64,000 nucleotides of DNA from Rhizobium nepotum 39/7 (lineage in GTDB: Bacteria > Pseudomonadota > Alphaproteobacteria > Rhizobiales > Rhizobiaceae). This document shows positions 1 through 9,036 of the stretch, in pieces. Position numbers and translations under genes: made by a program. Location: NCBI RefSeq assembly GCF_000949865.1, contig NZ_JWJH01000011.1:1-64000 (forward strand), read 5' to 3'. The notes beneath the pieces are model-generated. The model saw only the letters and a program-made list of their open reading frames with translations, did no database searches and was not told the origin of the DNA. Within the stretch, counting starts at the first letter, position 1, and every line of letters begins with the position of its first letter.

Positions 1-1
1 G

Positions 2-592
2 ATCTGGCACAATGCGCCGGAAAAAATACTGGCGGTGAAACGGGGCTGGGCGGAGGAGAACGCCACCCTGCTGGAAGGGCTGCTGCGCGCGCTTTACCGC
101 GCCGGAGAATGGTGCGCCAATCCCGCCAATATCGAGGAGCTTACCGGCATTCTCGCAGCACCCCATTATATTGACGAGAACGGTGAATTCCTGCTTCCGG
201 CGCTGACGGGGTATATTTCCACCTCGCAAAGGGACATGCAGCGTTATCCGGAGTTTTTCGTGACGAGCGCGAAGGCCGCCAATTTCCCCTGGCAGAGCCA
301 GGCCCTGTGGTTTTTCAGCCAGATGTTGCGCTGGGGCGAGGTTTCCGCCGATTGTCGGTTCGATGCGGCCGTGGTGGAGGCGGCGCGCAACGCCTACCGG
401 CCGGACATTTTCCGCAAGGCGATGAAACCGCTTTTCGTGCCGGTGCCGGGCGCGAACATGAAGCTGGAAGGCACGTTGCAGGAGCCGATCCACGTCGGCG
501 CATCGCGCGCGGGTCTCGTCCTCGGCCCCGACAGTTTTTTCGATGGTCGCGTTTTCGACCCGGAAACACTTAACATGGACGACGAAATCTGA
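2..592 (+). CDS. NrtA/CmpA-like substrate-binding protein, 5' truncated
   Basis: The open frame enters from the left edge and ends with TGA at 590-592, leaving the last 196 residues. The visible start reads IWHNAPEKILAV, and the tail holds conserved-looking Trp, Pro and Gly positions typical of the nitrate/bicarbonate/taurine binding-protein family (NrtA, CmpA, and the nitrate sensor NasS). Such proteins bind a small anion or amine, either in the periplasm for an ABC importer or, for NasS, in the cytoplasm to control the antiterminator NasT. The N-terminus that would show a signal peptide is outside the window, so exporter-type and sensor-type roles cannot be separated. No permease or ATPase gene follows; the next gene is unrelated, so this is the last gene of its unit. 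Confidence 0.75.
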   Translation: MWHNAPEKILAVKRGWAEENATLLEGLLRALYRAGEWCANPANIEELTGILAAPHYIDENGEFLLPALTGYISTSQRDMQRYPEFFVTSAKAANFPWQSQALWFFSQMLRWGEVSADCRFDAAVVEAARNAYRPDIFRKAMKPLFVPVPGANMKLEGTLQEPIHVGASRAGLVLGPDSFFDGRVFDPETLNMDDEI

Positions 593-693
593 GCCCTTGT
601 TCGCGCTTGGGCATTGGCGAAGTGCTCCGGCTTGTCTATGGATGACGCGTAATGCAGCCCTTATCCGGCCGGACGATGTAGTGGAGTAAACAT

Positions 694-1836
694 ATGGCAG
701 AGGTCAGCAAGCACCAGGTCGAAAAGGCTTTGGAAGCCGTCATCTATCCGGGCAGCGGCAAAAGCATCGTGGCGCTCGGCATGGTCTCGGAAATCTTCAT
801 CGCCGACGCCAAGGCCTATTTTTCGATTACGGTCCCGGCCGACAAGGCCGCCGAGATGGAGCCGTTGCGGCTTTCGGCGGAAAAGGCGGCCAGGGGCGTT
901 GAAGGCATCGCCGGCGCCGTCGTCGCACTGACTGCGGATCGTAAACCCGGCACGCAGCAACCGGCGCCCGCACCAGCACCGGCGCGTCCTGCGGCTGCAA
1001 CCGGCCGTCCGGCCGCGCAGCCCGGATCGTCAAAGGTCGGCGTTCCCGGCGTCGGCGCCATCATCGCGGTTGCCTCGGGCAAGGGCGGGGTCGGAAAGTC
1101 GACCACCGCTGTCAATCTGGCGCTCGGGCTACAGGCGCTCGGCCTCAAGGTCGGTATGCTCGACGCGGACATCTACGGCCCTTCGCTGCCGCGACTGCTG
1201 AAAATTTCAGGCCGCCCGAAGCAGCAGGAAGACCGCATCATCATTCCCATGGAAAATTATGGGCTGAAGGTCATGTCCATGGGTTTTCTGGTGGATGAGG
1301 AAGCGGCGATGATCTGGCGTGGGCCGATGGTTCAGTCCGCATTGATGCAGATGCTGCGCGAAGTCGCCTGGGGCCAACTCGACGTGCTGGTGCTTGATAT
1401 GCCGCCCGGCACAGGTGATGCGCAGTTGACCATCGCTCAGCAGGTGCCGCTTGCCGGTGCCGTCATCGTCTCGACGCCGCAGGATCTGGCGCTGATCGAC
1501 GCGCGCAAGGGCATTACCATGTTCCGCAAGGTGGAAGTGCCGCTCCTCGGCGTCGTTGAGAATATGAGCTATTTCATCGCCCCGGATACCGGCGCGCGGT
1601 ACGATATTTTCGGCCATGGCGGGGCAAAGGCGGAAGCTGAGCGGATCGGCGTACCGTTCCTCGGCGAAGTGCCGCTCACCATTTCCATCCGCGAAATGTC
1701 GGATGCCGGAACGCCTGTTGTCGCCGCAGAACCGGATGGCCCTCAGGCCGCCATCTATCGCGACATTGCGGAAAAAGTCTGGGCGCGTATCGGTGCGAAC
1801 GAAAGAAAAGCCGCACCGAGAATCGTTTTTGAATAG
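694..1836 (+). CDS. mrp: Mrp/ApbC/NBP35-family P-loop ATPase
   Basis: A 380-residue protein with the family layout: an N-terminal MIP18-like domain (about 1-80), a Pro/Ala-rich linker (about 88-112), then a deviant Walker A motif GKGGVGKST at 129-137 and the ParA/MinD-like ATPase domain including DMPPGTGD (235-242) and ENMSYF (289-294). Family members carry and transfer Fe-S clusters in the cytosol using a CxxC pair just after ENMS. Here that stretch reads APDT (296-299), and the whole protein contains no cysteine, so classical cluster binding is doubtful. The start ATG at 694 follows a purine-rich GTGGAG. A hairpin follows at 1859-1880. The family call is firm; the Fe-S function is not. Confidence 0.9.
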   Translation: MAEVSKHQVEKALEAVIYPGSGKSIVALGMVSEIFIADAKAYFSITVPADKAAEMEPLRLSAEKAARGVEGIAGAVVALTADRKPGTQQPAPAPAPARPAAATGRPAAQPGSSKVGVPGVGAIIAVASGKGGVGKSTTAVNLALGLQALGLKVGMLDADIYGPSLPRLLKISGRPKQQEDRIIIPMENYGLKVMSMGFLVDEEAAMIWRGPMVQSALMQMLREVAWGQLDVLVLDMPPGTGDAQLTIAQQVPLAGAVIVSTPQDLALIDARKGITMFRKVEVPLLGVVENMSYFIAPDTGARYDIFGHGGAKAEAERIGVPFLGEVPLTISIREMSDAGTPVVAAEPDGPQAAIYRDIAEKVWARIGANERKAAPRIVFE

Positions 1837-1858
1837 CGCATCGACTGCGGAAGAAAAA

Positions 1859-1880
1859 TGGCCGGGCGATTGTCCGGCCA
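1859..1880 (+). terminator. Hairpin after mrp, probable terminator
   Basis: Seven-base arms TGGCCGG and CCGGCCA close an eight-base loop 22 bases after the mrp stop codon. The following GAATGTTTGTTT is T-rich but not a clean T-run, so termination may be weak. Confidence 0.45.
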
Positions 1881-1985
1881 GAATGTTTGTTTAAAAACAG
1901 TATATTAACTGGCTGCATCGGGAAGGATCGATGCATTTGAACGCCAGAAATGTGTTGCTTGCAATGCTGTCGCGAGAAAATACTA

Positions 1986-2014
1986 CTTGATTGCGTCTCG
2001 CTTTGGGAGCATAG
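1986..2014 (+). promoter_or_regulatory. Candidate promoter of corA-kup
   Basis: CTTGAT at 1986-1991 and GCATAG at 2009-2014 are separated by 17 bases, resembling the alphaproteobacterial housekeeping pattern CTTGAC-N17-CTATAT. If used, it gives a leader of about 100 bases before corA, which contains the hairpin with arms GCGGGAT and ATCCCGC at 2049-2068. Confidence 0.4.
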
Positions 2015-2123
2015 GCCTCCGCCGTTTGCTTCTTGGTCCGTCAGTCTGGCGGGATGTGAAAATCCCGCTGGTTCCAGCGTTCCCTGAAGTGTCGTCCAAA
2101 GGTTTGCCGACCTTGAACAGGAT

Positions 2124-3152
2124 ATGTTAAGCAGCATTGCGGCTGAAGCCTGCGATGCGGACCGGAGAAACGGATTGATAAAAGCCTATCGCGCCAATTG
2201 CGAGGCGATCAGCCTGTCGCCAGACGACGGCTCCGAACAGATTCCCGACGACGTCGTCTGGATCGATCTTATCAATCCGAGCAGGACGGAGGAGCAGCAT
2301 GTCGAAAAGCTGCTGGGGCTCGATCTGCCCACCCGCGAGGATTTGAAGGATATCGAACCGTCCAGTCGTCTTTATATTCAGGACGGCAATGTCTTCATGA
2401 CCGCCTCCCTGGTGTGGAAGGCGGATTCGGATGATGCGCGCCTGACCGATGTCGCCTTCATTCTTGCCGGCAAACGTCTGGTGACGATCCGTTATGCCGA
2501 GCCGAAATCGTTTCACCTCTTCATCGCCGCCATTACCCGCGTGCCGCACGAGATGCGCAGCGGTGCCGCACTTCTGCTCAAGCTGCTTGAAACCATCGTC
2601 GACCGCACGGCGGAAATTCTCGAAAACTCGGTGGCCGGCATAGACAATCTCGCCGCCGATATTCTCGGCAGCCAGGCGCGCAGCAAGCGCAAGGCGCCGC
2701 GTTATCTCGAAGATCGCCTGACGAACATCGCCGCCTATCACCGGCTGATCTCTAAGGTTCGCGACAGTCTCGCATCGCTTGCACGCCTGCAGACCTTCCT
2801 GCACACAAGTGCGCAGGTGCAGCAGGACAAGGAGGCGAGGGAACAGGGCAAATCGATCGCGCGGGATATCCAGTCGCTGACCGAGCATGCCTCCTTCGTT
2901 TCCGGCAATCTGACATTCCTGCTGGACGCCTCTCTCGGTATCATCAATATCGAGCAGAATGGCATCATCAAGATATTCTCCATTGCTTCGGTGGTCTTTT
3001 TGCCGCCCACCCTGGTGGCTTCGATTTATGGAATGAACTTTCAGCTCATGCCGGAGTTGAACTGGACGTTCGGTTACCCAGTCGCGCTCGTCGTCATGCT
3101 GATGTCCGCAATCATCCCGTTTCTCTTTTTTCGCTGGAAGGGCTGGCTCTAA
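2124..3152 (+). CDS. corA: CorA-family divalent cation transporter
   Basis: CorA channels form pentamers in the inner membrane and import Mg2+ (some Co2+ or Ni2+). The 342-residue frame has a long alpha/beta and helical cytosolic part and the diagnostic C-terminal YGMNF motif between two membrane helices, ending in a short basic tail (FFRWKGWL). The ATG at 2124 has a weak ribosome site; a TTG at 2175, nine bases after GGAG, would begin IKAYRAN, which looks like the usual family N-terminus, so the true start may be 2175 (325 aa). The gene lies 15 bases before kup and is probably cotranscribed with it, pairing Mg2+ and K+ uptake. Confidence 0.9.
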   Translation: MLSSIAAEACDADRRNGLIKAYRANCEAISLSPDDGSEQIPDDVVWIDLINPSRTEEQHVEKLLGLDLPTREDLKDIEPSSRLYIQDGNVFMTASLVWKADSDDARLTDVAFILAGKRLVTIRYAEPKSFHLFIAAITRVPHEMRSGAALLLKLLETIVDRTAEILENSVAGIDNLAADILGSQARSKRKAPRYLEDRLTNIAAYHRLISKVRDSLASLARLQTFLHTSAQVQQDKEAREQGKSIARDIQSLTEHASFVSGNLTFLLDASLGIINIEQNGIIKIFSIASVVFLPPTLVASIYGMNFQLMPELNWTFGYPVALVVMLMSAIIPFLFFRWKGWL

Positions 3153-3167
3153 GGAGCCAGGATCATC

Positions 3168-5087
3168 ATGTCTCAGATCGTAGACAAGGACGTTGCCGAG
3201 AAACCGGATGCGGACGACAAGCACCAGAACAAGGGGCTTTACGCCGCGATCCTCGGTTCCATCGGCGTCGTTTACGGCGATATCGGCACCAGTCCGCTAT
3301 ATGCCTTCCGCGAAGCCCTGCGGCCGATCGCTTATGACGGCGTGACGAGGGACGAGGTCATTGGCCTCACCTCCCTGATGATCTGGTCTCTGACGATCAT
3401 CGTGACGTTCAAATACATCACGCTTCTGCTGCGCGCCGACAATGACGGCGAAGGCGGCACGCTTTCGCTTCTGGCGCTGCTGATGAAGACGGCGGGCACC
3501 CATCGCGGCGTTCTCATCGTGCTCGGCCTCATCGGCGCGGCGCTGTTCCTCGGCGATGCGATGATCACGCCGGCGCTTTCCGTGCTTTCGGCGGTGGAAG
3601 GCCTGAAGCTGGTCACGCCGGCGATGGACGACTTTATTATCCCGATATCCGTCTGCATTCTTATCGGCCTGTTCGCCATCCAGTCGCACGGCACGGGAAC
3701 GGTGGCGAAATTCTTCGGACCGATCACGGCCGTCTGGTTCATCATCATGGGGCTGGCTGGCCTCATTCACATCGCCGATGATTTCGGCATCCTCTTCGCC
3801 TTCAATCCCTGGCACGCGGTGGAATTTCTGATCGATGAAGGGTTTCACGGCTTTATCGTGCTCGGCGCGGTTTTCCTGACGATCACCGGTGCCGAAGCGC
3901 TTTATGCCGATCTCGGGCATTTCGGCCGCCGTCCCATCCAGTGGGCGTGGTTCTGTCTGGTGTTCCCGGCATTGACGCTGAACTATCTCGGGCAGGGCGC
4001 GCTGGTGCTGAAAGACCCGGCGGCGATGTCCAATCCGTTCTATCTGATGTTCCCGCAATGGGCGATCCTGCCGGCGGTCATTCTGGCGACCGCCGCCACC
4101 ATCATCGCCAGCCAGGCGGTCATAACAGGTGCGTTTTCGCTCGTGCGTCAGGCGATCCATCTCGGCTATCTGCCGCGCATGGAAATCCTCTTCACCTCGG
4201 AAACCAATACGGGGCAGATCTATCTTCCCGCCGTCAACACCATCCTGCTGTTCGGCGTCGTGGCCCTGGTGATCACCTTCAAGAGTTCGGATGCGCTGGC
4301 CACGGCCTATGGCATTTCCGTCACCGGTGCCATGGTCGTCACCAGCCTGATGTTCTTCGAATTCGTTCGCAAACGCTGGCAATGGTCCGTCTGGCTGGCG
4401 ATTGCCGTGCTCGCGCCGCTGCTGCTGCTGGAACTGATTTTCCTCGGTGCGAACCTGCTCAAGATACATGATGGCGGTTACGTGCCGGTGCTGCTGGCAA
4501 TCGCCTTCACCATCATCATGACCACCTGGCAGCGCGGCTCGAGAATCCTTTTCGCCAAGACCCGCCGCAGCGATGTGCCGTTGAAGGCTTTCGTCGCATC
4601 GGTGGAAAAGGAAAGCGCCCATGCGCCGGTGCGTGTGCCCGGCACCGCGATTTTCCTGACCGGCGACCCGGAGGCCGCACCAGCGGCGTTGCTGCATAAT
4701 CTCAAGCACAACCACGTCCTGCACGACAAGAACGTGATCCTGACGATCCGCACCGAGGATCAGCCGCGCGTCCGTCCCGAAAATCGTTACACACTGACGA
4801 AGCTGAGCGATCGTTTTGCCGTGGTCGAACTGCATTTCGGCTTCATGGAAACGCAGAACGTCACCCAGGCGCTGGGTTATCTCAGGCGCACCGGCTACAA
4901 GTTCGACATCATGTCCACTTCGTTCTATCTCGGCCGCCGCAAGCTGGTGCCGGATCCGAAATCGGGCATGCCGGGCTGGCAGAACCGCCTGTTCATAGCG
5001 CTTGCCGAAACCGCCGCCGATCCGTCGGATTACTTCCGCCTTCCGGCCAACCGCGTGGTGGAACTCGGGTCTCACGTCGTCGTCTGA
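3168..5087 (+). CDS. kup: Kup-family low-affinity potassium transporter
   Basis: A 639-residue K+/H+ symporter of the HAK/KUP/KT family. The N-terminal part carries the signature [14 protein letters not shown] near residues 33-46, followed by about twelve hydrophobic segments up to about residue 460 and a hydrophilic cytosolic C-terminal domain of about 150 residues. Length and order match the bacterial family. The ATG at 3168 follows AAGGAGCC with good spacing, 15 bases after the corA stop. A large dyad repeat (5099-5213) lies just downstream and may serve as the transcript end. No frame damage or composition anomaly is visible. Confidence 0.95.
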   Translation: MSQIVDKDVAEKPDADDKHQNKGLYAAILGSIGVVYGDIGTSPLYAFREALRPIAYDGVTRDEVIGLTSLMIWSLTIIVTFKYITLLLRADNDGEGGTLSLLALLMKTAGTHRGVLIVLGLIGAALFLGDAMITPALSVLSAVEGLKLVTPAMDDFIIPISVCILIGLFAIQSHGTGTVAKFFGPITAVWFIIMGLAGLIHIADDFGILFAFNPWHAVEFLIDEGFHGFIVLGAVFLTITGAEALYADLGHFGRRPIQWAWFCLVFPALTLNYLGQGALVLKDPAAMSNPFYLMFPQWAILPAVILATAATIIASQAVITGAFSLVRQAIHLGYLPRMEILFTSETNTGQIYLPAVNTILLFGVVALVITFKSSDALATAYGISVTGAMVVTSLMFFEFVRKRWQWSVWLAIAVLAPLLLLELIFLGANLLKIHDGGYVPVLLAIAFTIIMTTWQRGSRILFAKTRRSDVPLKAFVASVEKESAHAPVRVPGTAIFLTGDPEAAPAALLHNLKHNHVLHDKNVILTIRTEDQPRVRPENRYTLTKLSDRFAVVELHFGFMETQNVTQALGYLRRTGYKFDIMSTSFYLGRRKLVPDPKSGMPGWQNRLFIALAETAADPSDYFRLPANRVVELGSHVVV

Positions 5088-5098
5088 TAAGTCCACCG

Positions 5099-5213
5099 CC
5101 GTCATTCCGGCCTTGAGCCGGAATCCAGCCAGCCCAAGTCTTTGGGCTGAAAAGACTCTTCCCGCCGCGCAGACGCGTGTCGGCTGGATTCCGGCTCAAG
5201 GCCGGAATGACGG
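5099..5213. repeat. Palindromic intergenic repeat, family A copy 1
   Basis: The ends of this 115-bp element are exact inverted complements over 30 bases (5101-5130 against 5182-5211), beginning GTCATTCCGGCC. An internal hairpin, AGCCCAA against TTGGGCT, lies near 5131-5148. Related copies are at 35423-35545, 39980-40094, 50393-50507 and 59281-59352. It has no coding potential and sits after kup. Confidence 0.85.
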
Positions 5214-5305
5214 TGTCGGGAAGCCGTAAACGATGTGACCTATGCCACGCAACGCGCTTTAGCATGTCCTTACACATTAACGTGAAGCCGCGCCCCCGCG
5301 CGGCG

Positions 5306-5336
5306 TTAACCAAGCATCAAGGTTAATAAGAGATTC
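5306..5336. promoter_or_regulatory. TTAACC dyad plus GANTC site before wall hydrolase
   Basis: TTAACC at 5306-5311 and its complement GGTTAA at 5321-5326 are separated by nine bases, and a GATTC (CcrM methylation type) site follows at 5332-5336. TTAACC-like half-sites are known targets of the cell-cycle regulator CtrA in rhizobia. The inverted arrangement is unusual, so this is a tentative regulatory assignment. Confidence 0.35.
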
Positions 5337-5401
5337 TCGAACACCTGTAGCAAATATGGTTGTCGGTGTTCGGAGTGCTGGTTTTGCGTTCGAAAAGTGT
5401 A

Positions 5402-6565
5402 ATGCGTCGTCGGTCCTCCGCGTCCTTTAAGGTATGGAGTGCGAAATGGGCTTCACCCGTCGTCTTCGGCCTTGCCGCCTGGCTCGTCTTTCCCTCCATC
5501 TCCGCGCGTGCGGATCTCGCCTCGCTTCTGGCCGGGCTGGACAATGGCGGCGAGCAATGGCGCATGGTGCTGACAGCCTCTCCGGCGGGCTCTGTACATA
5601 ATGCCTCGCTCACTTTTAATGATGCGGAAGGCGAGGCGGCGCTGCATGGCAGCGGCATGACCCTGCCCGATGGTCGCAAGGTGGCCTTCGTCACCAACAA
5701 GAAGGGTGAAGAGACGACGCCCGACAGCGAGCGGGTCAACCGCGCCGCCAAAAAAGGCCGTATTGTCGCAACCGAAATCATGCAGCCGCCGAAGGCCTTC
5801 ACCGCCGGTTCCGTTCTGCAGCGCACCAGCATGCTGGATATAGAGCCGCTGAAGCGCAAGGATCGCACGGCTTTCGTCAAACCGAAACGCGGCAGCGATG
5901 TGGAACTCGCCTCCTTCTATTTCCGCCGTGAGGAAAAGAAGGCGGACAGGAGCGTTTCGCCGATGCTGGCGGAACTCGTCACCAACCGTACCCCGGACAT
6001 TCTCGCCACGGCTTATGCGCCGGCCGCACCGGATTTCGCCCGCGAGTCGCCGTTCGATGCCATTTTGAAAAAGCCGGAGACTGGGCGTTTCGTGCCGCAG
6101 ATCAGCGAGGAAGACCATGCCTGGGCGGCCACCCCGCTGCCGGCCGAGGTGTTTTCCTCAGCCGAACAGCAATGCCTCGCATCCGGCATTTATTTCGAGG
6201 CGCGCGGAGAATCGGTCAAGGGACAGGCGGCGGTGGCGCAGGTCATCCTCAACCGCGTGCGCAACCCCACCTATCCGAAAACCATCTGCGGTGTGGTCTA
6301 CCAGAACAAGGACTGGCGCAACCGCTGCCAGTTTTCCTTCGCTTGCGACAATATAAAGGACCGGGTGAATTCCGAACGGCACTGGAAAATGGCGCGCGAA
6401 GTTGCCATGGCCACCACCGCTGGCAAGATCTGGCTGACGGAAGTCGGTTCGGCGACTCATTATCATGCCGTCTATGTTCGTCCTGCCTGGGGAAAATCCA
6501 TGAAGAAGGTCGGCAGGATAGGCTTGCACGTCTTTTATCGAACCTATGGTGGCGGCTGGAGCTGA
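5402..6565 (+). CDS. SleB-type cell wall hydrolase
   Basis: A 387-residue exported protein. A basic N-terminus and hydrophobic stretch ending PSISARA suggest a signal peptide cut near residue 37. The middle (about 40-245) is low-complexity and unassigned. The C-terminal ~140 residues form a Hydrolase_2/SleB domain, with QQCLASGIYFEARGES carrying the likely catalytic Glu, then AQVILNRV, CQFSFACD and THYHA motifs. SleB-type enzymes act on peptidoglycan, probably as lytic transglycosylases. I chose ATG 5402; earlier in-frame TTG/GTG codons from 5360 are possible but have poor ribosome sites. It stands alone between the kup repeat and the atp operon. Confidence 0.85.
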   Translation: MRRRSSASFKVWSAKWASPVVFGLAAWLVFPSISARADLASLLAGLDNGGEQWRMVLTASPAGSVHNASLTFNDAEGEAALHGSGMTLPDGRKVAFVTNKKGEETTPDSERVNRAAKKGRIVATEIMQPPKAFTAGSVLQRTSMLDIEPLKRKDRTAFVKPKRGSDVELASFYFRREEKKADRSVSPMLAELVTNRTPDILATAYAPAAPDFARESPFDAILKKPETGRFVPQISEEDHAWAATPLPAEVFSSAEQQCLASGIYFEARGESVKGQAAVAQVILNRVRNPTYPKTICGVVYQNKDWRNRCQFSFACDNIKDRVNSERHWKMAREVAMATTAGKIWLTEVGSATHYHAVYVRPAWGKSMKKVGRIGLHVFYRTYGGGWS

Positions 6566-6701
6566 TACCACCGCCAATTTGTCGCAATTTGCGTGTCAAA
6601 AATGCCGATTCCCTCGCGAAACATCGCCGCCAAACCGCGATTTGGCATCAAGCGATTGTTTTTCAACGATAAATTTGTATCGAAACAAGCTGCGCCAGTG
6701 C

Positions 6702-6730
6702 CTTGACTAGCGAAGCCCCTAAAACTATGT
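6702..6730 (+). promoter_or_regulatory. Strong housekeeping promoter of atp operon
   Basis: CTTGAC at 6702-6707 and CTATGT at 6725-6730 with exactly 17 bases between them closely match the alphaproteobacterial sigma-70 consensus. The element is about 105 bases before atpI with no gene between, so it most likely drives the whole F0 operon. Confidence 0.65.
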
Positions 6731-6835
6731 TGCGCGCGACTTCAGAGCGGGCTGGAACAGGCTTAATCCGTCACCGTTTACAACTCCAAAGGGTTCTGGC
6801 ATGGCTGGAACGGAGAAAATGGGTGGGATTCTAGG

Positions 6836-7201
6836 ATGACTGGCAACCGTGACGATAGTCTGGACGAGCGTCGCAAGCGCCTTGCCGAAGAGTTGGCAAA
6901 GGTGAAGGCGGAGGATGAGGCGGAAGTGAGGGCGGAGACCAACGCTGCGGAAAACCGGAAAGGTTTTGCGATGGCGGTGAAGCTCTCATCGGAGTTCATT
7001 TCGGCCATCGTGGTCGGCGCTATGCTGGGTTATCTTCTGGACTATTTTGTCGGCACGACGCCGTGGGGGATGATCGTTCTTCTCCTTCTCGGTTTCTGCG
7101 CAGGCGTATTGAATGTGTTGCGCTCCACGGGCGCGGTGGCCAAGCCGCCGCTGCTGGAGAAGGCGGACAAACGAGACGAGGGTGGAAAAGGCGGCGTTTA
7201 A
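6836..7201 (+). CDS. atpI: ATP synthase F0 subunit I (AtpI)
   Basis: A 121-residue protein with a charged, helical N-terminus (about 1-45), two membrane helices (about 52-72 and 77-100, the latter GMIVLLLLGFCAGVLNVLRS) and a charged tail. This is the AtpI family, thought to assist c-ring assembly or Mg2+ handling of the ATP synthase rather than catalysis. Position as first gene of the F0 operon supports the call. The start ATG at 6836 follows a GGGATTCTAGG stretch. About 60 bases separate it from atpB. Confidence 0.9.
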   Translation: MTGNRDDSLDERRKRLAEELAKVKAEDEAEVRAETNAAENRKGFAMAVKLSSEFISAIVVGAMLGYLLDYFVGTTPWGMIVLLLLGFCAGVLNVLRSTGAVAKPPLLEKADKRDEGGKGGV

Positions 7202-7262
7202 GCTGTTTTTTCTTGCAGTTGAGATGCCGCGCGGGCGCGGCAACAGGTAAAGAGGGCAGCCG

Positions 7263-8012
7263 GTGGCAAACGATCCGACCCATCAGTTCTTGGTGCAGCC
7301 GATCATTCCGATCGAAATTGGCGGCGTCGATTTTTCCTTCACCAATGCGTCGCTTTTCATGGTCGCGACCGTGGCCGCCGCTTCCGGTTTCCTTTATTTC
7401 GCAACGTCGAGCCGCGGTCTGATCCCGACCCGCATGCAGTCCGTTGCCGAAATGTCCTATGAATTCATCGCCTCCATGCTGCGCGAAGGCGCCGGCAAGA
7501 AGGGCATGGTGTTCTTCCCATTCGTCTTTTCGCTGTTCATGTTCGTGCTGACGGCGAACCTTCTCGGCATGTTCCCGTATTTCTTTACGGTCACCAGCCA
7601 GATCATCGTCACCTTCGCGCTTGCCTGCCTCGTCATCGGCACGGTCATCGTTTATGGCTTCTACAAGCACGGCCTGCATTTCTTCGGCATCTTCGCCCCT
7701 TCGGGTGTGCCGAAGGCGCTTTTGCCGCTTGTCGCGTCAATTGAAATGATTTCGTTCCTGTCGCGCCCGATCAGCCTTTCGGTTCGTCTCTTCGCGAACA
7801 TGCTGGCCGGCCACATCACGCTCAAGGTTTTCGCAGGCTTCGTCGCCTCCATGGGTGCGCTCGGCGCGCTCGGTGTCGGCGGTGCTGTCCTGCCTCTCAT
7901 CATGACGGTCGCAATGACCGCTCTCGAATTTCTCGTTGCCTTCCTGCAGGCTTATGTGTTCGCGGTACTGACTTGCATGTACCTGAACGACGCCGTGCAT
8001 GGTGGTCACTGA
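7263..8012 (+). CDS. atpB: ATP synthase F0 subunit a
   Basis: A 249-residue integral membrane subunit forming the proton half-channels next to the c-ring. The essential arginine is seen in [10 protein letters not shown] at residue 175, and the C-terminal helices contain the usual polar residues ([15 protein letters not shown]). About five to six membrane segments are predicted. The start is GTG at 7263, six bases after AGAGGG; no better ATG exists nearby. It lies between atpI and atpE as in other Rhizobiales. Confidence 0.97.
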   Translation: MANDPTHQFLVQPIIPIEIGGVDFSFTNASLFMVATVAAASGFLYFATSSRGLIPTRMQSVAEMSYEFIASMLREGAGKKGMVFFPFVFSLFMFVLTANLLGMFPYFFTVTSQIIVTFALACLVIGTVIVYGFYKHGLHFFGIFAPSGVPKALLPLVASIEMISFLSRPISLSVRLFANMLAGHITLKVFAGFVASMGALGALGVGGAVLPLIMTVAMTALEFLVAFLQAYVFAVLTCMYLNDAVHGGH

Positions 8013-8085
8013 GAAGTAAAGTCGCTGGCCCCGGTAACGGGCGCCAAAAAATAGCCGCAACAACCTATATCTCAAGGAGTCTCAC

Positions 8086-8313
8086 ATGGAAGCGGAAGCA
8101 GCAAAGTACATCGGCGCAGGTCTCGCATGCCTCGGCATGGCTGGTACGTCCCTCGCACTCGGCCGTATCTTCGGTGATTACCTCTCCGGCGCACTGCGCA
8201 ACCCCTCTGCTGCCGACAGCCAGTTCGGCCGTCTGGTATTCGGCTTCGCCGTTACGGAAGCTCTGGGCATCTTCTCGCTGCTCGTTGCTCTTCTTCTCCT
8301 GTTCGCTGTCTAA
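8086..8313 (+). CDS. atpE: ATP synthase F0 subunit c
   Basis: A 75-residue double-helix hairpin proteolipid. The first helix is Gly/Ala-rich (AGLACLGMAGTSLALG), the polar loop contains RNPSA, and the second helix carries the proton-binding glutamate at residue 58 (FAVTEALGIFS). Multiple copies make the rotating c-ring. A strong AAGGAG site precedes the ATG. The length matches the alphaproteobacterial family. The 73-base gap before it contains no gene. Confidence 0.97.
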   Translation: MEAEAAKYIGAGLACLGMAGTSLALGRIFGDYLSGALRNPSAADSQFGRLVFGFAVTEALGIFSLLVALLLLFAV

Positions 8314-8393
8314 TAGCAGCATCAGGTCTGGATCACGGCTCGCGCAACAGCGTGCCGTGATCCTTCGCATTTGCAGTCCCCCTGGAGGTGAGC

Positions 8394-9035
8394 ATGTTCG
8401 TGACCGAGGCTTATGCCCAGTCAGCACCGACCGTAGGTGAAACGCATACGGAAACTCCGGCCGTCGGCCAGCCGCAGCCGGAAGCCACGCACACGGAAAC
8501 CGGTGTAGCGCACGGCGCTGAACACGGTACTTCCGGCGTTTTCCCGCCGTTCGACCAGTCTACTTATGCATCGCAGGTCCTGTGGCTGGCGATCACGTTC
8601 GGCCTTTTCTATCTGCTTATGCAGAAGGTCATCGTTCCTCGCGTCGGCGGCATTCTCGAAAACCGTCATGGACGCATCGCACAGGATCTCGACGAAGCGG
8701 CACGGCTGAAAACCGAAGCCGACGCAGCCGTCGAAACCTATGAAAAAGAACTCGCGGCAGCCCGCGCCAAGGCAAGCTCGATAGGCTCCGCGGCACGTGA
8801 CGCCGCCAAGGCGAAAGCCGATGCCGACCGCGCTGCGATCGAGGCAGGACTTGCTGAAAAGCTTGCCGCCGCCGAAAAGCGCATTGCGGACGTCAAGGAA
8901 CAGGCATTTGCCGATGTCGGCGCGATCGCCGAGGAAACCGCGACCGCGATCGTTGACCAGCTGGTCGGCGCCAAGGTCAAGGATACCGACGTCAAGGCCG
9001 CCATTGCCGCCGCTTCGACTGTGAAGGGAGCCTGA
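8394..9035 (+). CDS. atpG: ATP synthase F0 subunit b' (second stalk subunit)
   Basis: A 213-residue peripheral-stalk subunit of the b' type found in photosynthetic and alphaproteobacterial ATP synthases. After a polar N-terminal extension of about 55 residues comes one membrane helix ([16 protein letters not shown]), then a long Ala/Glu/Lys-rich coiled coil. ATG 8394 is preferred because GGAGG at 8384-8388 is correctly spaced; the GTG at 8388 overlaps that site. It ends two bases before the atpF start, so translation is probably coupled. Naming varies (atpF', atpF2, atpG); I use atpG as a b' label only. Confidence 0.9.
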   Translation: MFVTEAYAQSAPTVGETHTETPAVGQPQPEATHTETGVAHGAEHGTSGVFPPFDQSTYASQVLWLAITFGLFYLLMQKVIVPRVGGILENRHGRIAQDLDEAARLKTEADAAVETYEKELAAARAKASSIGSAARDAAKAKADADRAAIEAGLAEKLAAAEKRIADVKEQAFADVGAIAEETATAIVDQLVGAKVKDTDVKAAIAAASTVKGA

Positions 9036-9036
9036 T

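Noticed and set aside
3297-5105. 602-codon minus-strand frame opposite kup
   Set aside because: It lies across the well-supported kup gene, its protein is Arg/His/Gln-rich with no recognisable motif, and it is explained by third-position GC on the other strand.
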